This document shows, in pieces, positions 51,001 through 63,600 of a DNA stretch of 64,000 bases. This DNA is from Theristus sp. LFF4_11 (Eukaryota > Nematoda > Chromadorea > Monhysterida > Xyalidae). The notes under the pieces are model-generated. The model had not been told where the DNA came from, searched no databases, and saw only the letters and a program-made list of their open reading frames with translations. Each line of letters begins with the position of its first letter. The first letter of the stretch is position 1. Location: assembly GCA_030248135.1 (NCBI GenBank), contig JASANC010005309.1, positions 1 through 64,000 on the forward strand. The letters run 5' to 3'. Made by a program: the position numbers and the translations under genes.

Positions 51001-54000
51001 CATGTAGCCTGTTGTGCACTTCATGTAGCCTGTTGTGTACTTCATGTAGCCTGTTGTGTACTTCATGTAGCCTGTTGTGTACTTCATGTAGCCTGTTGTG
51101 TACTTCATGTAGCCTGTTGTGTACTTCATGTAGCCTGTTGTGTACTTCATGTAGCCTGTTGTGTACTTCATGTAGCCTGTTGTGTACTTCATGTAGCCTG
51201 TTGTGTACTTCATGTAGCCTGTTGTGTACTTCATGTAGCCTGTTGTGTACTTCATGTAGCCTGTTGTGTACTTCATGTAGCCTGTTGTGTACTTCATGTA
51301 GCCTGTTGTGTACTTCATGTAGCCTGTTGTGTACTTCATGTAGCCTGTTGTGTACTTCATGTAGCCTGTTGTGTACTTCATGTAGCCTGTTGTGTACTTC
51401 ATGTAGCCTGTTGTGTACTTCATGTAGCCTGTTGTGTACTTCATGTAGCCTGTTGTGTACTTCATGTAGCCTGTTGTGTACTTCATGTAGCCTGTTGTGT
51501 ACTTCATGTAGCCTGGACGACCATGACGATTGTTTTGTGTCTGTCACTTTGCGCTTCAACGATTTTTGCTTGTTCCGAATGTCACGCTCTCGATATTTCA
51601 AGGTTTCTTCTTGAAGTTCCTTTTTTCTGGCAGAGCGAAACAGGAACGAATGCAGAAGCCAAGATCGAGATTTCAGTGCTATCTGGTCATTTTCAAAACT
51701 AAGAATTATTTCTAACCAACATGTAATTCACTAATTCACTAATTTACTAATGTACTAATTTACTGATTTACTAAATTTCCAATCTTCAATTAAAACCAAT
51801 ACCCGAAACCAACGAGAGTTCAGCGCAATCTCCGGCGGAAGCAGATGTTTGAACGTGGTTGCAATGCCGGCTGCCGAAATCACCAGTGGCGCCGTGATGT
51901 GATAGCTGCGATTGGCGTGACGCACAGACACACCTGCAAGATGATAGAAAGTTGTACTTGTGGCCGTCAAGTGACACGTCCAGTGACAAAAACGTGGCCA
52001 CTACTACAGCGGAAAATGCAAAAAAAACGTTTTATTCTCAGTGTATTTTTTAAGCGACCGTCTGCATACCGTTGACATGTCGTTTCTGGTCGTCAACCGT
52101 GATTCCGGTGACGTCGGCTTTGACGAGTACATTACCGCCAGCTGCCATGATTGTCGGCACCAAGTTCATTGGGATGTTGATGCTGCCACCTGGCATGCGT
52201 GGGGGAAAATTTTGAAGAACACTCGTGGTCAAACAAAAACTGTTCTCTTCTTTCTGGTGACTCATCTTAGTTTTTTTACTAAAAACGAATTGTAAAGAAC
52301 GTGTTTTGTTGCACCTCTCGGGTAATAGTTGCCTTCGGCCATATAATGCAGCCAGGCGCCAGATAGCATGAACCACGGAGCTCGCGACAAGTCAAAACCT
52401 GCGAAATTTATTGAGTCACTTAGGTTGGCATGTTGATAAGTCTGAAGATTGCCGCTTTGAATTGCAAACAAATAGAAACATTTCAAGTATTTTGAAATGG
52501 AACAAAAGTTTCACAAGGTTCCTCTGTTCTAAATATTACTAAATGCAAAACTGTTTTCAATTATCAACAAAAACCCATTGCAACCGATGCTCGGCAGTCG
52601 CTGCTGCATCAACGTGCGCAGCGTCGCATCGTTGGTCAGACTGTTCACGAGCTCGACGCAAGGCCGCTGGCCCGCCTCGAAGAACAACGAAACAGACTTG
52701 CCGAACACGCGGTACACTCGGTATCGGGCGATCAGATTGAAGAGCCTGAAACGACCGATTAGTCGAGATGAATGATCATTGACAGTAGTTGATATGTTAC
52801 TATGGCCTATTTTTTTAAACGTGTCCCACTGAAATGACGTCATGTGCCGCAAAACATGCGCTTGTCGTTCACAGCAAACCAGACTATCCGTTTAGCCGAT
52901 TTCTTCCCGTAAACAAATGGTGAATGTCGAATCAGTGACACCAAACTGAAACTTTAGTGCCTGTACTTTGACAAACGGGCGTTTTTAAATAAAATGACGT
53001 CACGTTAGTCCGGACACGTTTGAATAAATCCACAATACATGAATTACTTTTGCAGCACATTTTTTAACACAGGCCACAAACCAAACACTTCCTTAATTCC
53101 GAAAAAGCGTGGCAGATTTATGGCAGATTTACAAATGGAAAATGCAAGACTTGAAACAGATACAGAAATATAATTTCAGTAAAACAAAAGTTACACAAGA
53201 ATGTGTATGAATATCCCCTTTGAGGCGTCACTACAGAAGTTACCAAATGGGCATGATTTTGCCGAGCGCAAATACCACCTCCATGATGAAGTCCATCCGC
53301 TGAAAAAAAGCGACGTTGTTGAACGCTTTTTTTAAATCGACAATCGAATCCGAGAATCGTGAAATTACAAAGAACGCGCACCAACAACTCGAAAAACGTC
53401 TTTATCGCTTGTTGCTCATTCGGAAAACGCTCAAGTAACATCGTCTCCGTTTCATTGAGTCCAACGCCAAACTTGAACGTTTCAAATGTTTCGACGTTGT
53501 TGTTCAGTGCGGTGTCGCCAATGGTGAACTGAAATAAAAATAAAAAATGACAGAAACACTAAAAACAGACGAAGTTTACAATAAAACAGTCAATTTCCGT
53601 CAATGCACGAAAAAATTGAGAAAAAAAGTTCTCACGACGTCAAACGGATCACCGCATTTTTCCCACGGTATACTTTCAGCGGCGAGACTGTTCAGCACCT
53701 GCCATTGCGACGAACGTGTGTTCATAAAGCCGACAAAGTGAATGCCTGCAACAATTGAACACGTCACGTTATTACCTTTATTAATACACTTTTTGTCTGT
53801 AACTGGCTGTGAAGTAACTGTTGTGGATTTATTCAAACGTGGCCGGACTAAAATGACGTCATTTGCTTTAAAAACGCCTGTTTGTCAAAGTACAGGCACT
53901 AAAATTTCAGTTTGGTGTGACCAATTCGACATTCACCATTTGTTTGCGGGAAGCAACCAGCTAAACGGAAAGTCTGGTTTGCTGTGAACGGCAAGCCCAT

Positions 54001-55038
54001 TTTTGGCGACACATGACGTCATTTCAGTGGGACACGTTCAAAAAATAGGTCATACTAAAGGTTTATTACATATGTTATAAAAACACATAAACGACTATTT
54101 TGACTACCACAAAAAACGTAGTGGCCACTTTAGTAGCCACTTCAGTAATTTCAGTAAAATCCCCCACGGCCACTTGAATAAAATTCCCAGTCTGAGGACG
54201 GTGTAGACAATCCAACTGACGCTCAAATTATAGCTAGCTATCTGCGTGTGCACAGATAACCAGACCGTCCAGCTCGTCATTCGTTACCAGTGTCGAACTC
54301 GAAGTGTTTATTCGGCCTGAACGTGTGACAGGAGCCGCCAGCGAGCGTGTGCTGCTCGAGCACCAGCACCCGCCAGCCGGCCTTCGCCAGAACGGCGGCT
54401 GTCGCGAGACCGCCGATGCCGCTGCCGACGACGATCGCGTCGAGACCGCTCGGCACGAGATCCGGCCGGAACTCTGCGAGATACGGTATGTGCATGTGGT
54501 TGAAGTTGCTGAATCTTCGTTGACGCAACGTTCTATATATGTACGTTAATAACGCATGGAAAACCGTTGTGTTAGTTATCGCAGAAAAAACTCCACACGT
54601 CTACTAACATGCTACCACCAATGCCACGAGACTGACAAGCATGACACAATCATGCTCTTTGCTGCCAGTGATCGTAGAAGTCACGCTTCACGCAAAAACC
54701 AGTTGCCATGCTGGCGCTGGTGTCCATCTTAATGAAGGGCACCACGAAGGTACGGACAGCAAGATGGGCACCAACTTTGTCCTATGTAAATCATCACAAC
54801 TGTTTTTTGCATGTCGAAACAAAAAAACGCACACACACGTACGTTGTTTGATGAGTCTCTCGTTCGGTGTCGGCGTCGTCGGCAGTTTCGCTCGTGCGCA
54901 CACGCGCATCGTTCGCCAGACGGAAATGCGCAGCAGATTGTAGAAAGTACAGAGGGACAGCGACTTCAGGCGACGAAGCACCAGGAGTGACACCAGTGGA
55001 GCGAGTCCACAGACAGTCAGCAGTGTCAGAATGATCAT
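48068..55038 (-). CDS. RETSAT-like: all-trans-retinol 13,14-reductase (retinol saturase)-like FAD oxidoreductase
   Basis: Fourteen exons (55038-54843, 54473-54288, 53745-53636, 53528-53382, 53299-53244, 52745-52585, 52398-52315, 52189-52070, 51933-51810, 50524-50379, 50009-49929, 49710-49544, 49257-49098, 48162-48068) close in frame at 610 codons, the usual family length. Exon 1 has a hydrophobic N-terminal anchor. Exon 2 holds the dinucleotide-binding motif [12 protein letters not shown] and [13 protein letters not shown]. Exon 7 has [12 protein letters not shown], exon 9 APLVISAAG, exon 11 MIMFPSA and exons 13-14 the C-terminal GLYLSGQDV..GGF motif. The family reduces all-trans-retinol or related polyenes with FAD, in the ER membrane. 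Intron 9 holds a 21-bp minisatellite that abuts exon 10; introns 2 and 5 hold inverted MITE copies; intron 12 uses a GC donor (GACAAG|GCAAGT); intron 13 holds a G-rich element. Exon 10's acceptor is the least certain. Confidence 0.9.
48585..49052. mobile_element. G/C-asymmetric inverted-repeat element in saturase intron 13
   Basis: It begins TACCGTATTACCCCCAATAA and ends in the inverted form GGGGGTAATACGGTA. The inside has repeated GGGGGTTTATTGGTGGGGG blocks and two CCCCCATGGGGGATTA palindromes, near 48608 and 48930. Confidence 0.65.
50530..51516. repeat. 21-bp minisatellite, ~47 copies
   Basis: The unit TGTTGTGTACTTCATGTAGCC is repeated almost without change. A T-to-C variant (GTGCAC) occurs in two adjacent-unit pairs, at 50701/50722 and 50995/51016, exactly 294 bp (14 units) apart, which suggests a block duplication. 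Because 21 is seven codons and no frame but one per strand contains a stop, it yields long open frames on both strands. Confidence 0.97.
52803..53035 (-). mobile_element. TA-flanked MITE-like element, copy 4 of 5
   Basis: Reverse-oriented copy of the 9930-10163 element, with TA at both ends, in intron 5 of the saturase gene. Confidence 0.85.
53821..54052 (+). mobile_element. TA-type MITE-like element, copy 5 of 5
   Basis: Plus-oriented copy in intron 2 of the saturase gene. TA is kept on the right; the left flank reads CTG. Both TGACGTCA sites are present. Confidence 0.82.
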
Positions 55039-57325
55039 TTTCGAATTGGATATCGTTATTCTTGGTATTGGCGCTGATAAATTGTTGTGGCTTTTGTCGC
55101 TCTTTGAGCGAGAAACTGCTATACACACCGCCAAACTCTGTGCTCAACAGTGTGTCAAGTCTCAGTGTGTTCAAGTGTCACCGCAACGCTGCACGAAAAA
55201 CTGGGCGCTACTGAAAAGACAACGGTCTTATTGGATTTAAAACTAATGGAACGCTGTATTTCAATTCAACACTGTCATTAAAAACGTCTTGTTCTTTGAT
55301 GTATTTGGTGATTTGTTCATTCGAAAAAAATGAAAACCGAATTTTGAAGATCAAACGATCCGATAAAATGTCCGCCGAAAGAAAATCCAGAAAGTTAAAT
55401 ACAAATTTTATATTATACAAAATCAATAAACTGTATGGTGGAGAGATAATAAATGCGGAAAAGTTGATCAGTACAAACCAAGCGCCGACATTGTTTTCGT
55501 TGGATGAAGACATCTAAACCAAACCAGACGTAACAAAGTGCACGTAATGTATGGTATGGTAATGTTTGTCAAAAATTCGAAATAATAGACCGCATATACT
55601 ATTCGATTGCGCCAAATTACACAGGAAAAAAGTTAAGATTGTTTGTAAGACAAGAAATCTCGCAGCAAATGCGCCAAAAAAACTGACTCGTGCACATTTT
55701 GCCGAATATTATTCCGTCAAAAGTCAGACAAACGCATTATCGAATCAATCATATGCAACATTTCCCGCGTGTTTTCATGGTTGTTTTTTTCACAACATAC
55801 GTATAAATGAATATCTCTTAAAAAATTTCAGGGGCACCTAATCGACTACGTTGGCATTTCCTCTTTCCTTGACCTAGTTCGTCATTTTCTCTCTTTTCTA
55901 AACATCTCGATTTTCATTTGAAAAAAGTATTACCATCACTGATTAAAACAAAAACAGAAATAACAGCAAATAACCAAAGAGACTCAGTTAGTTCTGTTGA
56001 ATTGCTACTAATTTCATGTGGAGCCCTAATGGTGTCGAGTAAATGGACCGTTCGTTGTGCTGTAAATACTATGCCCATGAATGATTATAAATATACACGC
56101 GTGCAAGTGCAACTATGCGGTGACAACTGACACGTGGTCATGATGTGCGTCCCCACGAGCACATCAGTGAAACTAAGAATGTGCAGTCATTCAAGGTCAT
56201 GCCCTAAAATAGGACTTCCCCATCGAGTGCACGAAGGCAGCTGACCAATGTCCATCGCGCATGTTTCAAGTTTTTCGTTGCATCGCGAGCTGAATGAAGT
56301 GAAAAACAAACACTACTTGAGCAATGATATTGACTGAGTGCTGAGTACTGACGTAAAAACTGCAACTAATCTGTCTGTTATGCTACATTGTAGTAATATA
56401 TTTTATCGTGACAACTAATTTCTGCGAAGTCAATGGGATCATCAAAATGTTCTTCCCACAGGAACTTCCCCTGAAAACTTCAAGAAATATTACATCGTTC
56501 ATGTATTGTGAAATCAAACCGTGTTGTTTGTTTGCATGTATTAATACATACCAGCGCAGCGACAGAAACATTTATATGTGGTTCAAACTTATATTTTAAT
56601 CTGTTTCGTGTCTACATTGATCAGAGAAAATGTCCATTGCACATATGTTTTGACGTCATTTGAATAACTCGAAATTGCTATGACCGTTGTTAAAAATTTT
56701 GTTTCTCACATATTGCTGAAGTGCACACTGTACGTTCAGACAGGCAGTCAGTAACATTGACTTTTAAAGATGGAAAGTTGAACTTCGTCACGTCATGACA
56801 TGAGCACATTTCTTCACCACAGTTTGCTCATGTAATTCGTTCAACATTTTTTACTTCTACGTTTGCAATATCATTATGAGGTCGAACCAGTTCTATCGGA
56901 TAATGCAGTATGCCTGTGACCTCTTACTCCCACAAATAAATAACAAGTTGTTCATGATATAAATAACACAAGAAAAGAAAAAATAATGTGTAAAATAAGT
57001 GGCCGAAAATAAAAATTACCGACAAAAGATTCATTGTCAAACTCAGAAGTGGAATAGTCCAACACGCCAGACTGACAAAAAGAGATTTAAAACACGCAAC
57101 GAAATGTACAAAAATTCGGTTTGACTTTTGACTCAGGCAACAATCGATCAATCGGCCTAATGGAAAATTCAAAATCAATCAAGCAAAATGATATAGTTTT
57201 TCGCAAAACCACTCACCATGATCTGGCACCACAACAAGTTTCTGCCCCAAAATTACACCTTACATAATACATATTACACCACTGTTTGAAAATTGTTTTT
57301 CTTTCACAACGTAAAGTTATTGAAA
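55039..57325. other. divergent intergenic region, saturase and DB-module genes
   Basis: AT-rich 2.3 kb with no supported exon. A TTTATCAG acceptor-like site on the minus strand lies about 45 bases upstream of the saturase ATG. Confidence 0.5.
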
Positions 57326-59076
57326 ATGCCGCTGCAATCATCCCAGATACTCATGTTTCCGATATTTTTGCTCATAAATTTACCTGAGATCGCGCATTCG
57401 CAGAATGGCGTCAACTGGGGCTTATGGAGATCGTATATTGATCATTTGGTGCGCAATCAGAAGGAAATCGGATTTCGGTAAGTTATCAAGGTCTGAAAAC
57501 GTGACACTTATCACAGTCTGAAGACAATGTGCAGCCTTATAAAAACTCGTCGCAAACAAGCAGCAAATCCCATGCACACATCCGACGAAACGCGCAGTGG
57601 GGGCAGCTTTATAAAAGCTCTATAGTCCAATAGTGCTACACCACTGAACCAATAAAAAATTAACGAAACATCGCAGTTCCGTTTTTCGACCTAAATTGAC
57701 TCACCAATGGCTGCTCTTCAACGTGATGTGAGGGTACTGGAATTTGTTGGACTCATAAATTTATTTTGGCGCTTAGTGGTGTAGCACTATTGGACGGCTA
57801 AGTTTTATAAAACTGGCCCCGGCTGTCGTATCGTATGTGCCTGTGATTTTCTTGTGACTTGCAACACGACTGGGTTGTGAACTGTCTTGCCTTGTCTGTC
57901 TTGCACTACAGGACTTTAAAAAACATTGCCTGCCGTGGAAGGTTGTGTTTGAACGTTTTCGACAGTAAAAATCTCCAGAAGGCCAAATAATGTTTTTTCT
58001 TCGTGGCGCTAACATTTTCCACTGTAACCGTACACGGCAACAACGGCGAAACGTTTTCAAGAACCTTATTCCAGGTCCTGCTGCAAGATCAATGGCTTAT
58101 CGGATCAGTGTGCCGAGACGTGCGCGTACGGGAAAATCAATCAACCTGTGGTGCGTTTGCTTGTCAAAATTATGATCGCGCTTATGAAACTCGTGTTGCC
58201 GGGCATTTTACTGTAAGATTGCTGCCATGCCAATCATGACCGTGCAAGAGCGATGCAGTGTGATGGAACGTGCGATGCACATTGGCGCTGAACTCGCATA
58301 CGGCGGCAAGTTCGGTTCTGAACAGCATACGGCGCCATCACCACGAATCTGATGCCAACATTTGCTTGCTTTCTTGAATCACCCTGCTCCACACACAATC
58401 GTTCCACTGCACGCCACTTTCCAGGTGAAGTCCATCGTGTTCAAGCAGCACGCGTGTCCGCAGCACAGCGTGCTGCACATTCTGAAGTGCGCCGGCGGCA
58501 ACGCAGACCACACCGCGTGCTGTCGCTCGAAAAATGTGCACACGTGAGTACAAAACAGTGTTGGTACAGTGGGTTTTGGGAAACCTGTCACTTTTATCGC
58601 AGTATCAGAAAGACGGAAGAGCGAGATCAGAGTGTTGTAATGTTGTACGCAAGAAAACAGATTTAGCCACAAATGGAATGTTTGGATTCCAACCACACAC
58701 GCATTCGTTCTTCGAACAATTGTAATCCAAAGTTCCGGCCGTATCTGGAATAAAGTGACAGGGTTAAACAAACAAACTTTAATGAATGATTGGATAGTGC
58801 TGTTTTTCAATGAAAATCGAATAATGTGAAACCTAACTGCTATAAAAAACATTCAAACATCGCCAACCCTCAAGCGCCAAAGTATAATTTGCATGCAACT
58901 GTTTTTCTTCCTTATCTTTCAGCACAGCAGCCGGTGAACGTTGCTTCGTGTTCTGCGACACGACGGCGGGCATCGAGGAGCGATTGAAGCCGACGCTCTC
59001 GCTGCTGCCCTGCCTCGGCATGTTCGACACGATCATGAGCTGCTTTCAGGAGCACGAAGCGGCGAATTTCTCGTGA
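57326..59076 (+). CDS. secreted DB-module (Cys-rich) protein
   Basis: Five exons (57326-57477, 57912-57941, 58075-58150, 58425-58543, 58923-59076) give 176 codons. The first Met is followed by a signal peptide (ILMFPIFLLINLPEIAHS). Exon 2 is only 30 bases. The Cys pattern is that of the nematode DB module: IACRGRSCCKINGLSDQC..TC in exons 2-3, then HACP..LKCAGGNADHTACC in exon 4 and CFVFCD..LLPCLGMFDTIMSC in exon 5. The protein is predicted to be extracellular; the module's function is unknown. Splice phases agree throughout (2, 2, 0, 2). The exon 3 donor could be three bases earlier. Intron 1 contains an inverted-repeat element. Confidence 0.82.
57598..57827. mobile_element. ~230 bp inverted-repeat element in DB-gene intron 1
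   Basis: The left arm reads GGGGGCAGCTTTATAAAAGC and TCCAATAGTGCTACACCACT; the right arm is the reverse complement with few changes (AGTGGTGTAGCACTATTGGA, TTTTATAAAACTGGCCCC). Arms are ~45-50 bp. It is unrelated to the TTGTGGATTT family. Confidence 0.7.
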
Positions 59077-60659
59077 TTGTTTCTGTAAAAAAGCCATGTT
59101 GCCGGGCTGCAAAAATGTATATTGCCTTTATTTAGCACTACTTTTTTCCCATCGTGGAACGGAAGGAAACAGTTTGGAACGAAGCAAACGTGGTGAACCG
59201 TACAATGGATTCTGTTTGTAAATAAACTTAAAAGCTGTGTAGACATAATTTGCTTGCAATGCTTGCTCATTGTTGATGTGCGAATGATAGGAGGGTGACA
59301 TGACCACGACGAGACGGAGAAGGCACCGAAACACACCGCGGTGGTACCTCGCAGTGTTTTGGTAAACGAGATTGCACCAACATACCCTCACACTATGTGG
59401 TGGTGTACCATGGTGAATGCCGCCATGCAGAGCGGACACGTCGAGATTCGATTTGCGGCAATGTGCATCGCAAGACCACGGTACACCACAGCGCTGTGAA
59501 AGCATGTGCAGTTGCACAGTGGCATAAACACGATTTTCTCCCAAACCACATTGACGAACTTTCCAAGTCTGCATTTTATTATTTTCTTCAACATCACATG
59601 AGCATTCGTGAAAAAAGTGACACATGCGGTGTTTGCAAACAAAACTTGTATAGCAAAAACCAGTCGTATATTTTCTGGCAAAGAAATGGTCGTTTTACAA
59701 TATAATCTGAAACAGAAGAACTGACAGACACAACATGACACGGTCTTTTTTTACAAAGCTGGGCCGTACCAAGTTGGCGAGAACCAAAAAAAATAAAAAT
59801 ACACAATTGCCCGGCAAATACAAGAAAAAACACAAACAATCAATGACGAAAACCCAATTTAGAGCAACCCACAATAAAAAGCTACACAAGATGCAATACA
59901 ATAGAAATCGGCAAAAACGGGAATAAGCGCAAAACAAGCCTGAAATTTTGACAAAAGTTCAAAAACGATTTTTTTTCTCTAAAAAATGTTGAAACCGTAA
60001 TAAATAAACAAAAAAAACATTTGTGGCACAGTGACGAATGACAAAATCCGCAGTAAAAAAGTAGAAAAGCAGAAATGCCACAACATCGAAACTAAAAAAA
60101 CACCAACAAAAACAACCGAAGCGAAAATCATCTGGGAGGCACTGTGAGACTGCAGCTTTTTATTTTTTTATTCACAAAACCAATAAATTGTGGTGAAGTG
60201 ACACCAATCAAAACAACAAAAAAACAAAAAAACCTGGATTGACTGATAAAACAACGTGATTCAAGCGCAAATCAAATCCAAAATCGACAAATCAGTATTT
60301 CAGTAAAAAAATACATTGAAACATCCCAGCATAAACTGAATTGTGAGGGTCACTTTTTACTGAAGTGTAAAATAAATATTGGTACATATCACAAAATAAA
60401 ATCCATCAGAAAACAATGTAAATGCCCCACAAAGCAGAGCGCAGTCCGAAATGAGCCAATATAAAAAAAGCGCAAAAATATTTCTTTGCCAACCAATGAG
60501 CGTCAACAGAAATACAGATGATCACAAAACAGCGTGTCGTGTCCCAAAAGCTCTCATTTCAAGATTTGATGACCAATTATTTCTAACTACAATATCAATA
60601 ATACCCTCTCACGACTTCCGAAACCGACCAATCAATGACACACGAATCAGCTGTCCACT
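59077..60659. other. convergent intergenic, DB-module gene and PSME4
   Basis: Very A-rich from about 59700 on. Open frames around 59397-59741 overlap on both strands without a domain. No exon supported. Confidence 0.5.
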
Positions 60660-63600
60660 TCAGACATAATAGTTTGGCGACACCAGTAAATCGGTGAGCA
60701 CGCCCAGCTGGTCGTCCGTGAACGCTTCCTTGTGCTCGTGCCACGAGTCTTGATGCGTCCGCTTGAACTCGGCCAACGTTCGTTTCACGGTTGTCTGTGA
60801 AAAATTGCTTTATTATTGGCGTTTCTTCCACGCTGGATTGAGTTGTCCAGTCAATTCCAACGAATTCTGTAAACGTTTCACCTATTAAAAAACGACACAC
60901 TATTTCAACTCATTGATCGGACATGTTATACTGGCGTAAAAGGCTGAAAGACCCTAGTGAGCTCACCAAAAAACCAATCAACCACCGAAAAAAAACAACA
61001 AATCAACAATGTAGCATGATCGGGTTCTCTGCAGCAGTTTCAGCCATTGCCGAACAGCAGAGATAGACGAGTGGCCGCATAATGTGCCCCTCTTCAGCAA
61101 ACCAAAACGTCCACAAGCACAACCACAGTTGCACAACCGAGACCCGTAACAGCTCACCGAAATCGGCTGTCGTTCGTTGCTGTGCGGACAGAGTTTCATC
61201 AGCACGTCCGGCATGAACCGTGGCACCGAGTACGGGTAGGCGGCGACGATCGCGGCCAACGCCAACACGCCCGCGTGACGCACCCGCGTGTCCGTCTGCT
61301 CACGTGACCACGAACGGTACTGCTCCTGGAGAAACGCCGTTGATTTGGTGGCACTATTTAGTATCATCCGCTGCAAAATTGCTGCCTCACACACTCACTA
61401 TCGATCTTTTCATCCAAAGGAGGCGATCTGTTTTTATTGCCAAAAATCTGCCATCCGATTACGATTAGTTTTGATGGTTTCAAATTGCCGCGCAGCCGTG
61501 AAACATTGCGACACGTTCAATAAGATAATACTTTCCGATCTGTGCTCAGAAACGCATCCAGTCGGCCGAATGTACTGTGAGGTGAATTCAAATTTGGCGC
61601 ATGGTTCCGTGATACAAGAAAAACATGACCCATTTGGTCGGACAGACCGCATGCCACAACAAGAATGATACGCAAAAACCATCACTGTACACTGACAATC
61701 AAGCGCTCCGTGACGGGCAGGTAGGCGCACTGCAACAGCCCGCTGAGCGTCTCCGCAGCGGCCTCGCGCACTTCCAGTCGTTCGTTTCGAATCAGACCGT
61801 GTATCAACGTCTGTACGCGATGCGAGTAGGGCGTATAGAGGAAATAGTTCGAGAAAATGTTGATCTGTAGATAGCGACAGACGGACACTTTCAGCTTCCA
61901 CCAGACTGACGGCCGACGGTTGCACAGCTGCAAAATGTGCGTTTTCCGAAAAAAAGTTCAATGTCGAAAGCTGTTTTCATTTATTATTACTGTTCTGGGG
62001 TTCTTTTCAGCACTATATAATTATGAATTATAATTTTTGAACAACAGCCAAACCCAGCACCGATAAACCTACCCAAATAGATAAGAACTAGCCAGGTCAT
62101 TGTCACCTGACAAATATCAGATTATTCCGAGCCATGACAATTTAGCGGTCTCGAGACTAGGACTTGTGACCAGTGACCGGTCTCCAGACTAGGACCTGTG
62201 ACCTGACCACTGACCGGTCTCGAGACTAGAACCTGTGACCACTGACCGGTCTCTAGACTAGAACCTATGACCTGACCACTGACCGGTCTCGAGACTAGAA
62301 CCTGTGACCTGACCACTGACCGGTCTCGAGAATAGGACCTGTGACCTAACCACTGACCGGTCTCGAGACTAGGACCTGTGACCTGACCACTGACCGGTCT
62401 CGAGACTAGAACCTGTGACCTGACCACTGACCGGTCTCGAGACTAGGACCTGTGACCACTGACCGGTCTCGAGACTAGGACCTGTGACCACTGACCGGTC
62501 TCGAGACTAGAACCTGTGACCACTGACCGGTCTCGAGACTAGAACCTGTGACCTGACCACTGACCGGTCTCGAGACTAGGACCTGTGACCTGACCACTGA
62601 CCGGTCTCGAGACTAGAACCTGTGACCTGACCACTGACCGGTCTCGAGACTAGGACCTGTGACTTGACCACTGACCGGTCTCGATACTAGAACCCGTGAC
62701 CTGACCACTGACCGGTCTCGAGACTAGAACCTGCGACCTGACCACTGACCGGTCTCGAGACTAGAACCTGTGACCTGACCACTGACCGGTCTCGAGACTA
62801 GAACCTGTGGCCTGACCACTGACCGGTCTCGAGACTAGAACCTGTGACCTTACCACTGACCGGTCTCGAGACTAGAACCAGTGACCTGACCACTGATCGG
62901 TCTCGAGACTAGGACCTGTGACCTGACCACTGACCGGTCTCGAGACTAGAACCTGTGACCTGACCACTGACCGGTCTCGAGACTAGAACCTGTGACCTGA
63001 CCACTGACCGGTCTCGAGACTAGAACCTGTGACCTGACCACTGACCGGTCTCGAGACTAGAACCTGTGACCTTACCACTGACCGGTCTCGAGACTAGAAC
63101 CTGTGACCTGACCACTGACCGGTCTCGAGACTAGGACCTGTGACCTGACCACTGACCGGTCTCGAGACTAGAACCTGTGACCTGACCACTGACCGGTCTC
63201 GAGACTAGAACCTGTGACCTGACCACTGACCGGTCTCGAGACTAGAACCTGTGACCTGACCACTGACCGGTCTCGAGACTAGGACTTGTGGCCTGACCAT
63301 TGACCGGTCTCGAGACTAGGACCTGTGACCTAACCACTGACCGGTCTCGAGACAAGAACCTGTGACCTGACCATTGACCGTTCTCAAGACTAGGACCTGT
63401 GACCTAACCACTAACCGGTCTCGAGACTAGAACCTGTGACCTGACCACTGACCGGTCTCGAGATTAGGACCTGTGACCTGACCACTGACCGGTCTCGAGA
63501 CTAGCACTTGTGAGCGGTGATCGGCTCAGGACCATGTGCTCACCTGTTCACAAGCGTCCAGCATCATCGGCACGACCGACGGGCGCATCAGAGACCTCGC

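Noticed and set aside
50185..51702. 505-codon plus-strand frame and long minus-strand frames (HEVHNRL, KYTTGYM repeats)
   Set aside because: These are products of the 21-bp minisatellite; only the exon 50524-50379 part has family similarity, and the saturase model closes at 610 codons without the array.
62122..62427. 101-codon minus-strand frame with VSRPVSGQV repeats
   Set aside because: It is a translation of the 37-bp minisatellite within an intron.
50522..63512. Could the 21-bp or 37-bp arrays be CRISPR-like?
   Set aside because: They are direct tandem repeats without unique spacers, in introns of a eukaryotic genome.
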